Shown: positions 31,855-41,762, numbered from the stretch's first letter. The stretch is 64,000 bases of DNA from Symbiodinium natans (GCA_905221605.1 CAJNDS010002268.1:257232-321231); one strand, 5' to 3'. Notes: a model not told the origin generated them from the sequence alone. A program made the numbers and translations.

Positions 31855-31884
31855 GATCATGGCGAGGGAAACACATCAAGCAGG
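31855..31884 (+). CDS. candidate microexon
   Basis: CATCAG acceptor, GG|GTCCAA donor, phase 1/2, peptide IMARETHQA. Confidence 0.4.
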
Positions 31885-32054
31885 GTCCAACATTAATCCG
31901 AGCAACCTTTAAATCCTCAGCCCTATTTCGGGTTCAGGGTTAAACTCTGTTTAGGGTTGAGGGTTTAGGGTTTAGGGTTTAGGGTTCTCTAAACCCCCAA
32001 ACCCCTAAACCCTAAGCTCCAAACCCCAAGCCGTCCTTACGTCCGAGTGCACAG

Positions 32055-32074
32055 GCACCAAGTCCAGCCTCTGG
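32055..32074 (+). CDS. candidate microexon
   Basis: GCACAG acceptor, TGG|GTTTAA donor, phase 2/0, peptide TKSSLW. Confidence 0.3.
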
Positions 32075-32177
32075 GTTTAAAAGGCGGCCCCAAACGCTTA
32101 ACCCCACGGCTTCAGGGTTTAGGGGTAGGGTTTAGGGTTTAGGGTTTAGGGTTCAGGGTTCAGGGTTTAGGGTTTAG

Positions 32178-32212
32178 GGATGAGGGTGGAAGCCCTGCAA
32201 ATCCTTCATCGG
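32178..32212 (+). CDS. candidate exon with heptamer acceptor
   Basis: GGTTTAG acceptor, CGG|GTCTTT donor, phase 2/0, peptide MRVEALQILHR. Confidence 0.45.
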
Positions 32213-32250
32213 GTCTTTCTCAGACCTAAGTAGATATTCTTTGGGTGCAG

Positions 32251-32291
32251 CCTCAGCTGTGGGGGCTTTTCTTGGCTGAGGCCTTCCCCAC
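32251..32291 (+). CDS. candidate exon
   Basis: GGTGCAG acceptor, AC|GTAGCT donor, phase 0/2, peptide PQLWGLFLAEAFP. In phase with the exon at 32178, but the intron between would be only 38 nt. Confidence 0.4.
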
Positions 32292-32443
32292 GTAGCTCGT
32301 AACACTCCTACACCCTAAGCATCCCTAGACCGTAAACCCTAAACCCTAAACCCCAAACCCCAAATCCCAGACCCCAAACCCCAAACCCTAAACCCTAAAC
32401 CCTAAACCCCAAACCCCAAACCCCAACCCCGATCAATCCCGAG

Positions 32444-32482
32444 GAGTCGGCGGAGCTTGTGGAGACGCTGGAGAAGAAGATG
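32444..32482 (+). CDS. candidate exon, coiled-coil gene
   Basis: CCCGAG acceptor, ATG|GTGAGT consensus donor, phase 0/0, peptide ESAELVETLEKKM. Confidence 0.65.
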
Positions 32483-32602
32483 GTGAGTAGGAGCCCAAGT
32501 GTGCGAGACTCTTGGGATGCGTGCCACGTCCACCGATTTTGGGTTTAGGGTTTAGGGTTTAGAGGGTTTAGAGAGTTTAGAGAGTTCAGAGAGTTTGGAG
32601 AG

Positions 32603-32728
32603 TTTCGGGTCCTGGACGAAACATGGCCAACGATGTTTACACATCACCCGAAAAGGCGCCCAACTGTTGGTAACCAACTTCAGGGGTTTCCCTGTCATTG
32701 CAACGGCTGTTAGTGGCTGCCCGGGCAT
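32603..32728 (+). CDS. candidate exon
   Basis: GGAGAG acceptor, AT|GTGCCC donor, phase 1/2. Peptide includes SWTKHGQRCLHITRKGAQLL. A second frame (NMANDVYTSPEKAPNC) with donor G|GTAACC at 32669 is nearly as good. Confidence 0.4.
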
Positions 32729-32928
32729 GTGCCCAAACCAAGAACCAAGCCCCAAAAGGCTTTATATAGGGTTTAGGGTTTAGGGTTTACGTTAAGACTC
32801 TCGATGAGCCAGTCTAGGTTTGAGCGTTCAAGGTTCAGACTCTTTAGAGCTCATGCTATCTAGTGACGGTGTCTTCCCGGGCCTAAACCTTAAGCTGGCC
32901 AAAAGCCCTCAACACAGGTTTGGGTCAG

Positions 32929-32969
<41 letters not shown>
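32929..32969. repeat. 41-nt poly-C run
   Basis: Uninterrupted C from 32929 to 32969; shorter C or G runs recur in the window. The length may be affected by sequencing error. Confidence 0.9.
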
Positions 32970-33116
32970 TTCCCCTACCCTCTAGCTAAACCCTAAACCC
33001 TAAACCCTAAACCCTAAACCCTACACCCTAAACCCTAAACCCTAAGCCCTAAACCCTAACCCTAACCCTATAAGCCCTTCAGCCCACTGGAGTCCCACCC
33101 CCCTGCATGGTCTCAG

Positions 33117-33226
33117 GCCCAGGAAAGCCTCAACATAGAATTCGGAGCCCTTGCACCCTTTTATACCATGAAAGGCCTCCAGCAGAAATCCGAAACTCAG
33201 AAACCTAAACGAAGGCTCAGGAATCA
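33117..33226 (+). CDS. candidate exon
   Basis: GGTCTCAG acceptor, CA|GTGAGG donor, phase 0/2, 36 full codons. Peptide AQESLNIEFGALAPFYTMKG then a Lys/Arg/Gln-rich tail. Confidence 0.65.
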
Positions 33227-33757
33227 GTGAGGATATCGAGGAATTCCAATCATGTGGTGCCGTAAACCCTGAAACCTATGAGCCCACACTCTGAACCCGA
33301 AACCCTACCTGCCCTGAGCTTTGAACCCTACAAACACTAACCCCTATAAACCCCCTGAACCCTATAAACCCTGTAGACCCTATAAACCCTATATACCTGT
33401 AAACCCTGTAGACCCTATAAGAGCCTATACAACCTCTAGAGCGTGGCGGCGCATGCTAGCTGTCATCATGGCATCCTAGAGTCATAGTCACTGCCTGCTT
33501 TGCGGTTGTGTCTTTGGAGCTTATAGGGCTTACTTACAACACAAGCAAACCCTAAACCCTAAACCCTAAACCCTGCACCCCAAAACCCTACACCCCAAAA
33601 CCCTAAGCCCCGCACCCATGACCTTGTCATCATTTGGGAGAGGAGGCAGTGTGCCCAGCGCCACTGATGCTTCAGGTCCCGGCGTGCACAGTCTGCGCTG
33701 CAGTTAGGGGTTTAGATTTCACGTCTTTAGGGCTTCAAGGGCCCATCTTCCCCACAG

Positions 33758-33822
33758 ATTTCAAGCAAGGCTGGCGGTCATCTGCATGGCTTCGTGAAAC
33801 GGGGAGGTCGGGCTGGCAGCAA
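33758..33822 (+). CDS. candidate exon
   Basis: CCCCACAG acceptor, CAA|GTCAGC donor, phase 2/0. Peptide FKQGWRSSAWLRETGRSGWQ. Confidence 0.55.
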
Positions 33823-33919
33823 GTCAGCTTTCATACGCACACGTTTGCAAGCACTCCGCCAAACGTGGGGCCGTGACATCTTGTTATGCTCCATCGGAAG
33901 CGGAACTTGACAACAGCAG

Positions 33920-34041
33920 AAACCAGCTGAAACACGAGACTGGCTGTACAGGATCGGCCAAGGCATGGCTGTCAGAAATAGCCTTGCCTGCTGGACACGA
34001 CGTGGTGCTGTCAGCTATTGCTATCAGGCACTGAGAAACCG
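33920..34041 (+). CDS. candidate exon
   Basis: AACAGCAG acceptor, CG|GTGAGG donor, phase 0/2, 40 full codons. Peptide KPAETRDWLYRIGQGMAVRN, then a Trp/Arg/Tyr-rich segment. In phase with exons on both sides. Confidence 0.65.
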
Positions 34042-34282
34042 GTGAGGCAAAACCGAGTTTTTGTATATTAATATAACATAGCTGCGCATCGTCTCCGAAT
34101 CGTCGCAATCAAACCAGGACACAGACAAATCAGCTGAAATGCCTCGTTTCGAAAGCGAATGGTGGGCTTGGGTCGACTCGAGGGTATAAAATTCCTTCGC
34201 AACTACTAGCTCTGACGACCGAACGCTACTTTCACCTACGTCTCATGCTTTACCTCTATCAGATGGTTGCTCTTGTCCACAG

Positions 34283-34424
34283 CTGTGTGGGTACTGCAGC
34301 GTCCTGCACCGCGATTTTTGACCAAGGCGCCCCATGTTCTACCGATGGCGGGACTGTTTGGAGGGCCTCAGAGATAGGAGGTCACATTCCGAGACCGCTG
34401 TGGTTGCATCAGTTCCATTTTCAG
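34283..34424 (+). CDS. candidate exon
   Basis: GTCCACAG acceptor, CAG|GTGTCC donor, phase 1/0; the leading C completes CGC with the exon at 33920. 47 full codons, starting CVGTAASCTAIFDQGAPCST. Confidence 0.65.
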
Positions 34425-34544
34425 GTGTCCTGCTTTTAAGCGAGCATGGCTAGATTAAGGATTCTGCCCGGGTTGTTGCGCGGAACAAGTCGACCTCATC
34501 GCCTCCAGCACATAGCGCCACAGCATCTCGGGTGTGAAACGCAG

Positions 34545-34623
34545 AGCGAAGTCTACAGGATCGCGCGCGCTGGGCGAACAAGCTACGCACTGAAGGGAGG
34601 GAAAGGCATTTTCCACAGGCATG
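34545..34623 (+). CDS. candidate exon
   Basis: AAACGCAG acceptor, CATG|GTCGAC donor, phase 0/1, in phase with the previous exon. Peptide SEVYRIARAGRTSYALKGGK. Confidence 0.55.
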
Positions 34624-34711
34624 GTCGACGATCCCACAAGTCACAAGGTTGTTTCGCGACGCCACGCGAACATGCGAGCTTTCACGCGCTCTCCCATGCG
34701 TAGAAATACAG

Positions 34712-34830
34712 TCCAACCTTCGGATGGTCGAGCAACGATTATTTTTAAAGAGTGCGCAGCATTCCCTGCCTCGGGAGCGCATTCCAAGATTCAGATTCTT
34801 TTGGGTCTGGGCCTATGTGCTTCGAAAGGG
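34712..34830 (+). CDS. candidate exon, frame ambiguous
   Basis: AATACAG acceptor, donor before GTCATG. Read 2/0 (RATIIFKECAAFPASGAHSK) it joins the previous exon; read 0/2 (SNLRMVEQRLFLKSAQHSLP) it joins the next. Both frames are open and protein-like. Confidence 0.4.
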
Positions 34831-34853
34831 GTCATGATTTTGTTGATCCACAG

Positions 34854-35766
34854 GCCCAAGGTTTTTGCACACGCCGCCTGTCATGTGCTAGTGAGGCTGC
34901 GTGGACGCTCTGAGCACCTGATGTGCTATCGGTTTGTTGTCGGGATACGCGCGCAACAACTGGAAACCCAAAGAGCTCCTTGCGAAAGTCCCACAGCAGT
35001 TGCTTCAAGCAGCAATGCAGCAGAACACTTCGCTCCTCAAAAGCCGAGGTCAAGGCCACATCAAAATCTCCCAGGCTTTTTTTCCCCAACAGCTGGATCT
35101 TGTACCGACTCAAGACCTCTCAATGGATCAGGGCTCGAATTCTCGTGCTGTCAAGTACACGGACCGAGCATGCGGCTCACTTCGTTCGCGCCTTTTCTCC
35201 CGTGCCACATGCACAAGCGTTGGGCCCGGCGGCCACTGGATGTTCTCAGCCGGCAGCAGCACCTGTGCAACCACGTACACCCTTTTCAAGCTGTGCAGTG
35301 TGTCGAGATGCTTCAGCATGCAGGTTTGCCACATGTTTTCTTGGGTGTGTCAGAGCAAGTTGCAGTCGCTGTGGACAAGGAGCTGTGCCTTTGCATCCTT
35401 CCTTCCAGATATCTTCAAGCCTTACCCCCCCGTCCCCTTTCAAACGCACACCTTCCCACCCTGCCGCCCCCAAAAGCACAACATCCGATTGGGGGTTCTG
35501 TTTTGGCCCTCCCTCTGAAAATTCTTTGTGCTGAGCCAGAACTTGGAAAAGTCCACAACACTTTGGGAAGAAGATTGAGCTTCAACATCGCAGATTGTAA
35601 AGGGCTTAGACAGCTTCGAAGGAAGCTCTATGCAGTGGAGGGGGAGGGTGGGGCGGGAATTAAACATGAGGAATCCAAGCACAAGGAGCGTGCGAGAAGT
35701 GCCCATCTGGCCCAGTCAGAGGAGCAAAACAAAGCAAAGAGCTCCTACGGCAGATGTTTCGGCTAG
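34854..35766 (+). CDS. long open frame, possible terminal exon
   Basis: After a CCACAG acceptor one frame stays open for about 300 codons to a TAG at 35764. Early part KVFAHAACHVLVRLRGRSEH; the last 40 residues are Lys/Glu/Arg-rich. Overlapping open frames exist on both strands, and a GTACAC donor at 35156 could end the exon earlier. No family recognised. Confidence 0.35.
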
Positions 35767-36107
35767 TTTTTGGCGGGGACCGGACTGAATGCTGTAGTGC
35801 ATGTCAGCACCAGAAGACAGCGAGCGGGCCATAACTTCCCGACTTACAAAATGGCACCAGGACTCCGTCTCCCATGCGGACTGCCCGAAATTCCTTGCCC
35901 CGAGCACAGAATCAGGACAAGAAAGCAACTAGCATGACTCTGTTTTCTGTTCTTGCTGCCTCTCGTTCTGTCCTTCCATTTGGGATGCCCTTCTACGAGC
36001 AGTCCTTAATAGGGATTGTAATTGGGAGGGGGGGGGGGGGTACTCTTTATCCCATGTTCCGCCGCCCAGCACAGAAACCAAAGCTGCCCTGGGGCCGGCT
36101 CGGTGCT

Positions 36108-36205
36108 TGGGAACTTTTTTTTATTTTTGTTTATATAAAACCCAAGAGTATATTTAAAATATATTTTTTATTAAGGTTCTGAGGGGGAGGAAAGTATATA
36201 CTTGG
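36108..36205. repeat. AT-rich dispersed repeat, family G copy 1
   Basis: Shares GGGAACTTTTTTTT, TTTTTGTTTATATAA and CCCAAGAG with 60905-61000. AT-rich, unlike its surroundings. Confidence 0.55.
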
Positions 36206-36301
36206 GCCCTAAAGCTACTATATAGGAGCCCCCTTGAAAGCCCAAGTATATACGCTATGGGTAATCATATGGACCCATTTGGAAGCTATGAACAATCGCA
36301 G

Positions 36302-36437
36302 CACACGTGAATCATTACCTTTGACGTGTATGGTTTGTCTTCCATGCCACATCAACTACAAACTCGCACAACTGTCTGGCCCGTGGTGCAAGCTATGTCC
36401 CGAGCTTTGGAGTGCCGTCACAGCTTCTGCCGGAAAG
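36302..36437 (+). CDS. candidate exon, Cys-rich
   Basis: ATCGCAG acceptor, AAG|GTGAGG donor, phase 1/0. Peptide SLPLTCMVCLPCHINYKLAQ with C-x2-C-x2-C, then a further C-x2-C (CKLC), so a small zinc site is possible. An acceptor at 36285 would lengthen it. Confidence 0.6.
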
Positions 36438-36573
36438 GTGAGGGGGTGTTTTTTCTGGTCCTTAGTAGGGAATGAGGGAATGAGGTACCCTGTAGAATCC
36501 CTTAAAGGGCCCTATTTCCCTCATTCCCTACTAACAACTGGGGGGGGGTGGGCGGCGTTTTCTCGGGCCGAAG

Positions 36574-36642
36574 ATCCTTATGAAACTGGTGGCCGTCGAA
36601 CCACACCGTGTCGGATGTCCTTCTTTTCTTCTTCCTGCATGG
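36574..36642 (+). CDS. candidate exon
   Basis: GCCGAAG acceptor, TGG|GTGTCC donor, phase 0/0, in phase with the exon at 36302. Peptide ILMKLVAVEPHRVGCPSFLL. Its 3' end lies in the first unit of a tandem repeat. Confidence 0.55.
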
Positions 36643-36848
36643 GTGTCCCAAACCCCTAACCCCTTCAAAGTCCTGAAGGGTTGGGAAAGCGCACCATTGT
36701 TTTTGTTCTTCCTGCATGGGTGTCCCAAACCCTCCAAGCCCTTAAAAGTCCTGAAGGGTTGGGAAAGCGCACCATTGTTTTTGTTCTTCCTGCATGGGTG
36801 TCCCAAACCCTCCAAACCCTTAAAAGCCCTGAAGGGTTGGGAAAGCGA
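36631..36848. repeat. three tandem copies of a 77-78 bp unit
   Basis: Unit starts CTTCCTGCATGGGTGTCCC at 36631, 36708 and 36786; the copies are over 90% alike and the third is shortened. Each copy repeats the exon end and donor TGG|GTGTCC. Confidence 0.9.
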
Positions 36849-36862
36849 CCGATGCTGCTTAG

Positions 36863-36909
36863 GCGCTGAGGAGGCTTCCGTGCCCCTCTTCGTCCAGAAC
36901 TCGGCTTCG
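36863..36909 (+). CDS. candidate exon
   Basis: GCTTAG acceptor, TCG|GTTTAG donor, phase 2/0, peptide AEEASVPLFVQNSAS. Confidence 0.55.
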
Positions 36910-37058
36910 GTTTAGTGGGGGGGGGGGGTTAGAAGGTCTACCTGGCGAATTCTCCAAATTCTGGTGCCTTTCCTGCGTACCCTCTAGAGCCTGAAAGTGG
37001 CTGTAGTGTGAAAGCTGAGCATGATCAGATGTTCATCTTAAAGCGATTTTGTCTGCAG

Positions 37059-37087
37059 CTACTGGGCCGCCCTATGATAAGGACCCG
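37059..37087 (+). CDS. candidate microexon
   Basis: TTGTCTGCAG acceptor with a good pyrimidine tract, CCG|GTTTAGGG donor from the array, phase 2/0, peptide TGPPYDKDP. Confidence 0.5.
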
Positions 37088-38103
37088 GTTTAGGGTTTAG
37101 GGTTTAGGGTTTAGGGGTTTAGGGTTTAGGGTTTAGGGTTTAGGGTTTAGGGTTTAGGGTTTAGGGTTTAGGGTTTAGGGTTTAGGGTGGGACCCCAATG
37201 TAGAGAAGTTACCCTATGGAGTTTGCAGGGTTTGCAGGGCTTAGAGGGGGTTGTGGGCTCTCGGGGGTTCAGGGAGCTTGTAGGGCTAGTAAGGCTTGTA
37301 GGTTTTGTGGCTCATATGCTTCATACTGCAAAACGCAACCATGTAACCAAAACCCTAAACCCTAAGCCCTAAGCCCTAAGCCCTAAACCCTAAACCCTAA
37401 ACCCTAAGCCTCTCCTGAGGGCCCAGAATCTCACCTAGAACCGCCCCACACCAAACACTCTATAGGCTACATAGGCCCTACCTTAAGAACCCCAAACCTA
37501 CCTTAAGCAAAAAGAAACAAAAGCAGTTGGGTTACCTGAGAATCCTATAAGAGGTTATTATAAGTATGTTATAGTAATAGCCTGCAAAACCGTAGGGGTA
37601 CCCAGGGTTCGGCATCCCGCAAAGTGCCCTCAGCAACCAATGCCCCAAAAACGGAGTCCCGAAACCCTAAACCCTACACCTTAAACTCCACACCCTCCAC
37701 AACCCTGCGTTCCGCGTTCAGGGTTCCGGGTTTAGGGGCCTTAGACCCCTGAACCCTAGTAACCCTGCAGCCCTTGAACCCGAACTGCTGCAAAAACATC
37801 AATCTTAGGGTACGGAAGTAGTTACAATTTCCCTGAATATGGGCCCTTGAAAGGGGTCCCCTTGTATACCTCCCATATACCCCTCATATACCCTGCAAAC
37901 CCCAAGAGCCCATACTTCAGAACCCTTAAAAGGAGGTAAGAGACCTAGAGACTCCAAAGCCCCTTAGTTAAGGAATATCCCTTAAAGTATCATAGGCACC
38001 CTCGTATGAGTTCAGGTATATTCCTGAATCAAGGGGTTTTTGGAGTCTCTGGGGACCATATGAAGGGCTCTTAATTTCCGCTAGCCTCAACCCACATGCA
38101 AAG
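37088..38103. repeat. intron-like stretch with arrays and foldbacks
   Basis: TTTAGGG array at 37088-37185, CCCTAAA copies at 37350-37407, family I text (ATGGGCCCTT) at 37840-37920, and a family E foldback at 37947-38050. I see no firm exon. Confidence 0.6.
37947..38050. repeat. foldback element, family E copy 2
   Basis: Perfect outer arms AGAGACTCCA and TGGAGTCTCT, inner arms CCCCTTAGTTAAGGAATAT and ATATTCCTGAATCAAGGGG. Confidence 0.65.
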
Positions 38104-38166
38104 GACGACAGCGTCGATCTCTCTGCCGCCGTTTTCCTGAAGAGCATCATCGAGGCGGGATTTGGG
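38104..38166 (+). CDS. candidate exon
   Basis: GCAAAG acceptor, GGG|GTTGAA donor, phase 0/0, 21 codons: DDSVDLSAAVFLKSIIEAGF then G. A CGCTAG acceptor at 38084 would add LNPHAK. Confidence 0.6.
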
Positions 38167-38366
38167 GTTGAAGGTTTAGGGCTCAGGGTTCCTAAAGCCT
38201 AACCCTAAACCCTAAACCCTAAACTCTAAACCCTAAACCCTACACCCTAGGGGCTTTGAGGGTTTAGGGCTTAGGGTGCTTCGATGGATTCTAAGAGTCT
38301 GGAGGCTTCCCCCCCCCCCCCCCCCCCCCCCAAGATCAACACCCCCGCGAACCCTAATGTATTATG

Positions 38367-38473
38367 TGCCCAGTGGTACCCTTTACCCTTTTTTGGGGTT
38401 CAAGGTTCCCTTATAAAGCAACCAGCCCCAAAAAACAGGGTGCCCTTATCATGATATGGTTACTGGGCGACTA
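38367..38473. repeat. foldback element, family D
   Basis: Ends GCCCAGTGGTACCCTTT and related inverted text (GGTTACTGGGC); the centre AAAAAACAGGGTGCCCTTAT is shared with 39887 and 59303. Confidence 0.55.
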
Positions 38474-38747
38474 GGCCCTCATTGGAGCTTTTGAAGATAG
38501 AAGCCTACACCCCAAACACCCGAAGCCTCATCTCCCAAGCTACAAGCTTGGACCCCTAAACGCCAAGCCCTAAGGCCTAAACCGCCTAAACACCCTAAAC
38601 CCCCTAAACCCCCTGAACCCCCTAAACCCCCTAAACCCCCTAAGCCCCCTAAACCCCCTAAACCCCCTAACCCCTAAACTCCACCTGCACACAGAGCTGC
38701 CAAGGAAAACATCCCTGCGTCCCCAACCTCCTAAGACATGAACCTAG

Positions 38748-38771
38748 CAGCTGCAAAAGAGCGAAGCGCGG
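38748..38771 (+). CDS. candidate microexon
   Basis: ACCTAG acceptor, CGG|GTCTTA donor, phase 0/0, peptide QLQKSEAR. Confidence 0.45.
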
Positions 38772-38904
38772 GTCTTATCAACCCTAAGCCCGTTTAGGGT
38801 TTAGGGTTTAGGGTTTAGGGTTTAGCGTTTAGGGTTTAGGGTTTAGGGTTTAGGGTTTAGGAACCCTAAGCCTTGAACCCTCATCACGAAGACTCCCAGT
38901 GCAG

Positions 38905-38952
38905 GCTTGCCAAGAGAGCCTCAAGCGCACGAACGAGAGCACGGAAGCCCTC
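38905..38952 (+). CDS. candidate exon, coiled-coil gene
   Basis: AGTGCAG acceptor, CTC|GTAGAC donor, phase 0/0, peptide ACQESLKRTNESTEAL. The frame continues as a further helix (DKLTLADDKETA) to a TAG at 38995, so this could instead be a C-terminus. Confidence 0.55.
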
Positions 38953-39353
38953 GTAGACAAGCTGACCCTTGCTGACGACAAGGAGACGGCATCTTAGAAG
39001 CTGAGTTTAGGGTTTAGGGTTTAGGGTTTAGGGTTTCCTTTTTTTGGGGTGTATACAAACCTACCAGAATTGAAAGGTTAGCCTTTTTGGCCCAGGGTAC
39101 TCAGCAACAAGGCCCTTCTGCTGTATTATGGGTGTTTACGAAAACAGATAGTAGGATCCCCTTAGAATAAGGACCCCAGTAAGGTTCCCTAAACCCCTAT
39201 ACAGGGGCTTCAACAATTGACATTGGGCTTTGGGTGTTGTTCTCGTATAATGATATAAGGCCCATCTTTGTAATTGCTCCGACAGCTATCGTTGGGGAGT
39301 GGGGGAGGTAGGGCCAACTTCATTGGAATGGGTATATGTCGGGTAGTTCGCAG

Positions 39354-39464
39354 TCTAAGTGCATAGCAACTGCATTGTCAATGGGCATGACCTTGGCATG
39401 GGTCCCGTGGTGTTGCAGTTCTGCCGGGAGGCAGTGGGAGGTTGCAAGGAGCACTTCTGAACAG
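39354..39464 (+). CDS. candidate exon
   Basis: TTCGCAG acceptor, CAG|GTAGGG donor, phase 0/0, 37 codons ending SSAGRQWEVARSTSEQ. The last 15 codons alone could form an exon from a TTGCAG acceptor at 39418. Confidence 0.5.
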
Positions 39465-39477
39465 GTAGGGTTTAGAG

Positions 39478-39505
39478 TTTTGGAGATCCGTGCGGATCTC
39501 CAAAA
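39478..39505. promoter_or_regulatory. perfect 13-bp hairpin
   Basis: TTTTGGAGATCCG, two-base loop TG, then CGGATCTCCAAAA. It lies 13 bases inside the intron after the exon ending at 39464. Function unknown; it could affect splicing or be a residue of a foldback element. Confidence 0.6.
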
Positions 39506-39886
39506 TGTCGGAGGTTTCGAAAGTCGTCGAAAAGCCCGAAGCCCTATGTGCTCTGCCCCCGCTGAGGGTCCATGTACCCATATCGTATATATTTGGTCCC
39601 TAAACCCTAAACCCAAAAACCTAAACCCTAAGCCCTAAACCCTAAACCCTAAGCCCAAGCACATACCATTTAGCTATTTGCAGAGGCGGGACTGAAAGGG
39701 TTCGGGTCTGCAGGGTCTAGGATCCCTAAACCCTAAACTTTTAAACCCTAAGCCCTAAGCCCTAAACCCTAAACCCTAAACCCTGAACCCTAAACCCCAA
39801 ACCCTAAACCCTAAACTGAAGCACTAGAAGCCCTCAGCCCCCAAAAGCCCCTAGCAGACTCCAAACCTCAAATCCTGCAGCCGAAA

Positions 39887-40088
39887 CTTGGTAGCCCATT
39901 GGTACCCTTTATTTGTGTTTTAGGGTTTAGGGTTTAGGGTTTAGGGTTTAGGGTTTAGGGTTTAGGGTTTAGGGTTTAGGGTTTAGGGTTTAGGGTTTAG
40001 GGTTTAGGGGGTTCTGGGTTCCCTGAAATAAGGTAGGCAACCCAGACCAAGGTACCCTTATTACAATATGGATACTGGGCTACCAAGT
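39887..40088. repeat. foldback element, family D, split by a TTTAGGG array
   Basis: Perfect 12-bp ends CTTGGTAGCCCA and TGGGCTACCAAG. The interior matches 38367-38473 and 59303-59408 but is interrupted by about 13 heptamers at 39917-40010. Confidence 0.75.
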
Positions 40089-40752
40089 ATAGATCGTAAC
40101 CCTAAACCCCCGAAACCCCGAAACCCCTAAGCCCTAAACCCCTAAAGCCTAAGCCCTAAACCCCTAAGGCCTAAACCTTAAACCCTAAACCCTCACCCCC
40201 CTTAACCTACTACTTCCCAAGCTGGCGCAGGGTCTTGGCGCAGTAAACCCCCCGAACCCGAGGTGGCCCCACTAGAAGCCCAAAACCCCCAAAGCCGCGG
40301 CAGGAGAGTCACCCCAAAAATTACCCTAAACCCTAAACCCTAAACCCTAAACCCCAAACGCTACACCCTAAAACCTAAACCCTAAACCCTAAATTAAAAC
40401 TCTTCCGCATTCGGGCAAATATAGAGAGTGTTTTTGGGCGGTTCTTAGGCAAATAGCGGTAGAGCCTAAACGCTCTCAACCCCCAAGCCTTAAATCCCCC
40501 ATTAAGGGCTGTTAGCATAAGGGGGAACATCCCAAACTAAGCCCCCAAACCCGGCATGTCCCCACTAGAATCATAGGGTTCTTAAGGGAGGAGGGTTCCC
40601 TACAGTTCCCTACAGTGCCCTAGGTACCTACCCCCCATGAACCCCCCTCCCCCTGAACCCTAAACCCCAAACCCCCTAAACCCTAAACCCCCTAAACCCC
40701 CTAAACCCCCTAAACCCTAAACCCCAAACCCCAAACCCCAAAGCCAAAGCAG

Positions 40753-40810
40753 GAGAAGGTCTCGGAGGACAAGTTCATCTCCTGCCTCGCCTCGCTGTCC
40801 GGGAGCCACA
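40753..40810 (+). CDS. candidate exon
   Basis: AAAGCAG acceptor, CACA|GTAAAC donor, phase 0/1, peptide EKVSEDKFISCLASLSGSH. Confidence 0.65.
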
Positions 40811-41263
40811 GTAAACTCGGAGCCCAGACCCCCGAAGCCCTAAGCCCTAAACTCTAACCCTAAACCGTAAACCCTAAACCCGAAACCCGAAACCCGAAAC
40901 CCTAAACCCTAAACCCTAAACCCCAACCCCCCTAAAACCCTTCGGTTCAGGGTTATCTAGGATGCCCAGCAGTATCGTCATACCCTTTTGGGGGGGGTAC
41001 TTAGGTCCCTTCTAAACTCCTTGAAAACAAAAGGGGGGGGACCCTTTTCTAACCCCAGGTTACTGGGCAACCCAGACGGTTTAAGGTCTAGCAACTTCGA
41101 GCTCAGGCTTTAGGAACCCTGAACCCTCAATCCTACACCCTATCCCTCAACCCTAAACCCTGAACCCTAAACCCTCAACCCTAAACCCTAAACCCTAAAC
41201 CCTAAACCCTAAACCCTAAACCCTCAACGCAACCTTAGAAGTCCATTCGGCTCCCCCCGGCAG

Positions 41264-41301
41264 ACCCCTGAAGGAGCCATGGCTTGATTCATCGTTTCAG
41301 G
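41264..41301 (+). CDS. candidate exon
   Basis: CCCGGCAG acceptor, CAGG|GTTGGG donor, phase 1/1, peptide PLKEPWLDSSFQ. Confidence 0.45.
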
Positions 41302-41305
41302 GTTG

Positions 41306-41415
41306 GGTTTAGGGTTTAGGGTTTAGGGTTTAGGGTTTAGGGTTTAGGGTTTAGGGTTTAAGGTTCAGGGTTCAGGGTTCAGGGTTCAGGGTTCAGGGTT
41401 TAGGGTTTAGGGTTG
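41306..41415 (+). repeat. TTTAGGG / TTCAGGG array
   Basis: Eight TTTAGGG units, then six TTCAGGG units, then TTTAGGG again. Confidence 0.85.
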
Positions 41416-41443
41416 AGGGGGCTTGGGGCTTACGACCCCCCAG

Positions 41444-41476
41444 CGAAGACGACACATCCAGGGCGAAACGCTTTGG
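41444..41476 (+). CDS. candidate microexon
   Basis: CCCCCAG acceptor, TGG|GTTCTT donor, phase 0/0, peptide RRRHIQGETLW. Confidence 0.5.
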
Positions 41477-41511
41477 GTTCTTCTTTGGTTGCTGGCCTTC
41501 ATGTTTTCGAG

Positions 41512-41530
41512 GACGAAACCGGTTTGCAAG
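41512..41530 (+). CDS. candidate microexon
   Basis: TTTCGAG acceptor, AAG|GTGCTG donor, phase 0/1, peptide DETGLQ. In phase with the previous exon across a 35-nt gap. Confidence 0.3.
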
Positions 41531-41703
41531 GTGCTGGTTGTGGCTGATAGGATGTAGGTTTCAGGGGTTCTTGGTTTATGAGAGATACGGGCTTAAAAAA
41601 CCTAAACCCGCAAACCCATAAACCCGGACCCTCAACCCGGAAGAGGCTCAACCTCTCCTCTCCCAAACGTCGGGTGTACCCCACTACACTTTGTGAATTG
41701 CAG

Positions 41704-41762
41704 ACCCAATCGCACAAAGTTTATAGGGTCCTTATGGGAGGGCGGTTCATGGGAGATTTGGG
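41704..41762 (+). CDS. candidate exon
   Basis: AATTGCAG acceptor, GG|GTTTAGGG donor, phase 0/2, peptide TQSHKVYRVLMGGRFMGDL. Confidence 0.5.

Noticed and set aside
34832-35479. Minus-strand ORFs (for example RYKIQLLGKKSLGDFDVALT) as a separate gene
   Set aside because: The peptide is plausible, but stops separate the segments, splice sites are weaker than on the plus strand, and flanking exons all lie on plus. Not excluded.
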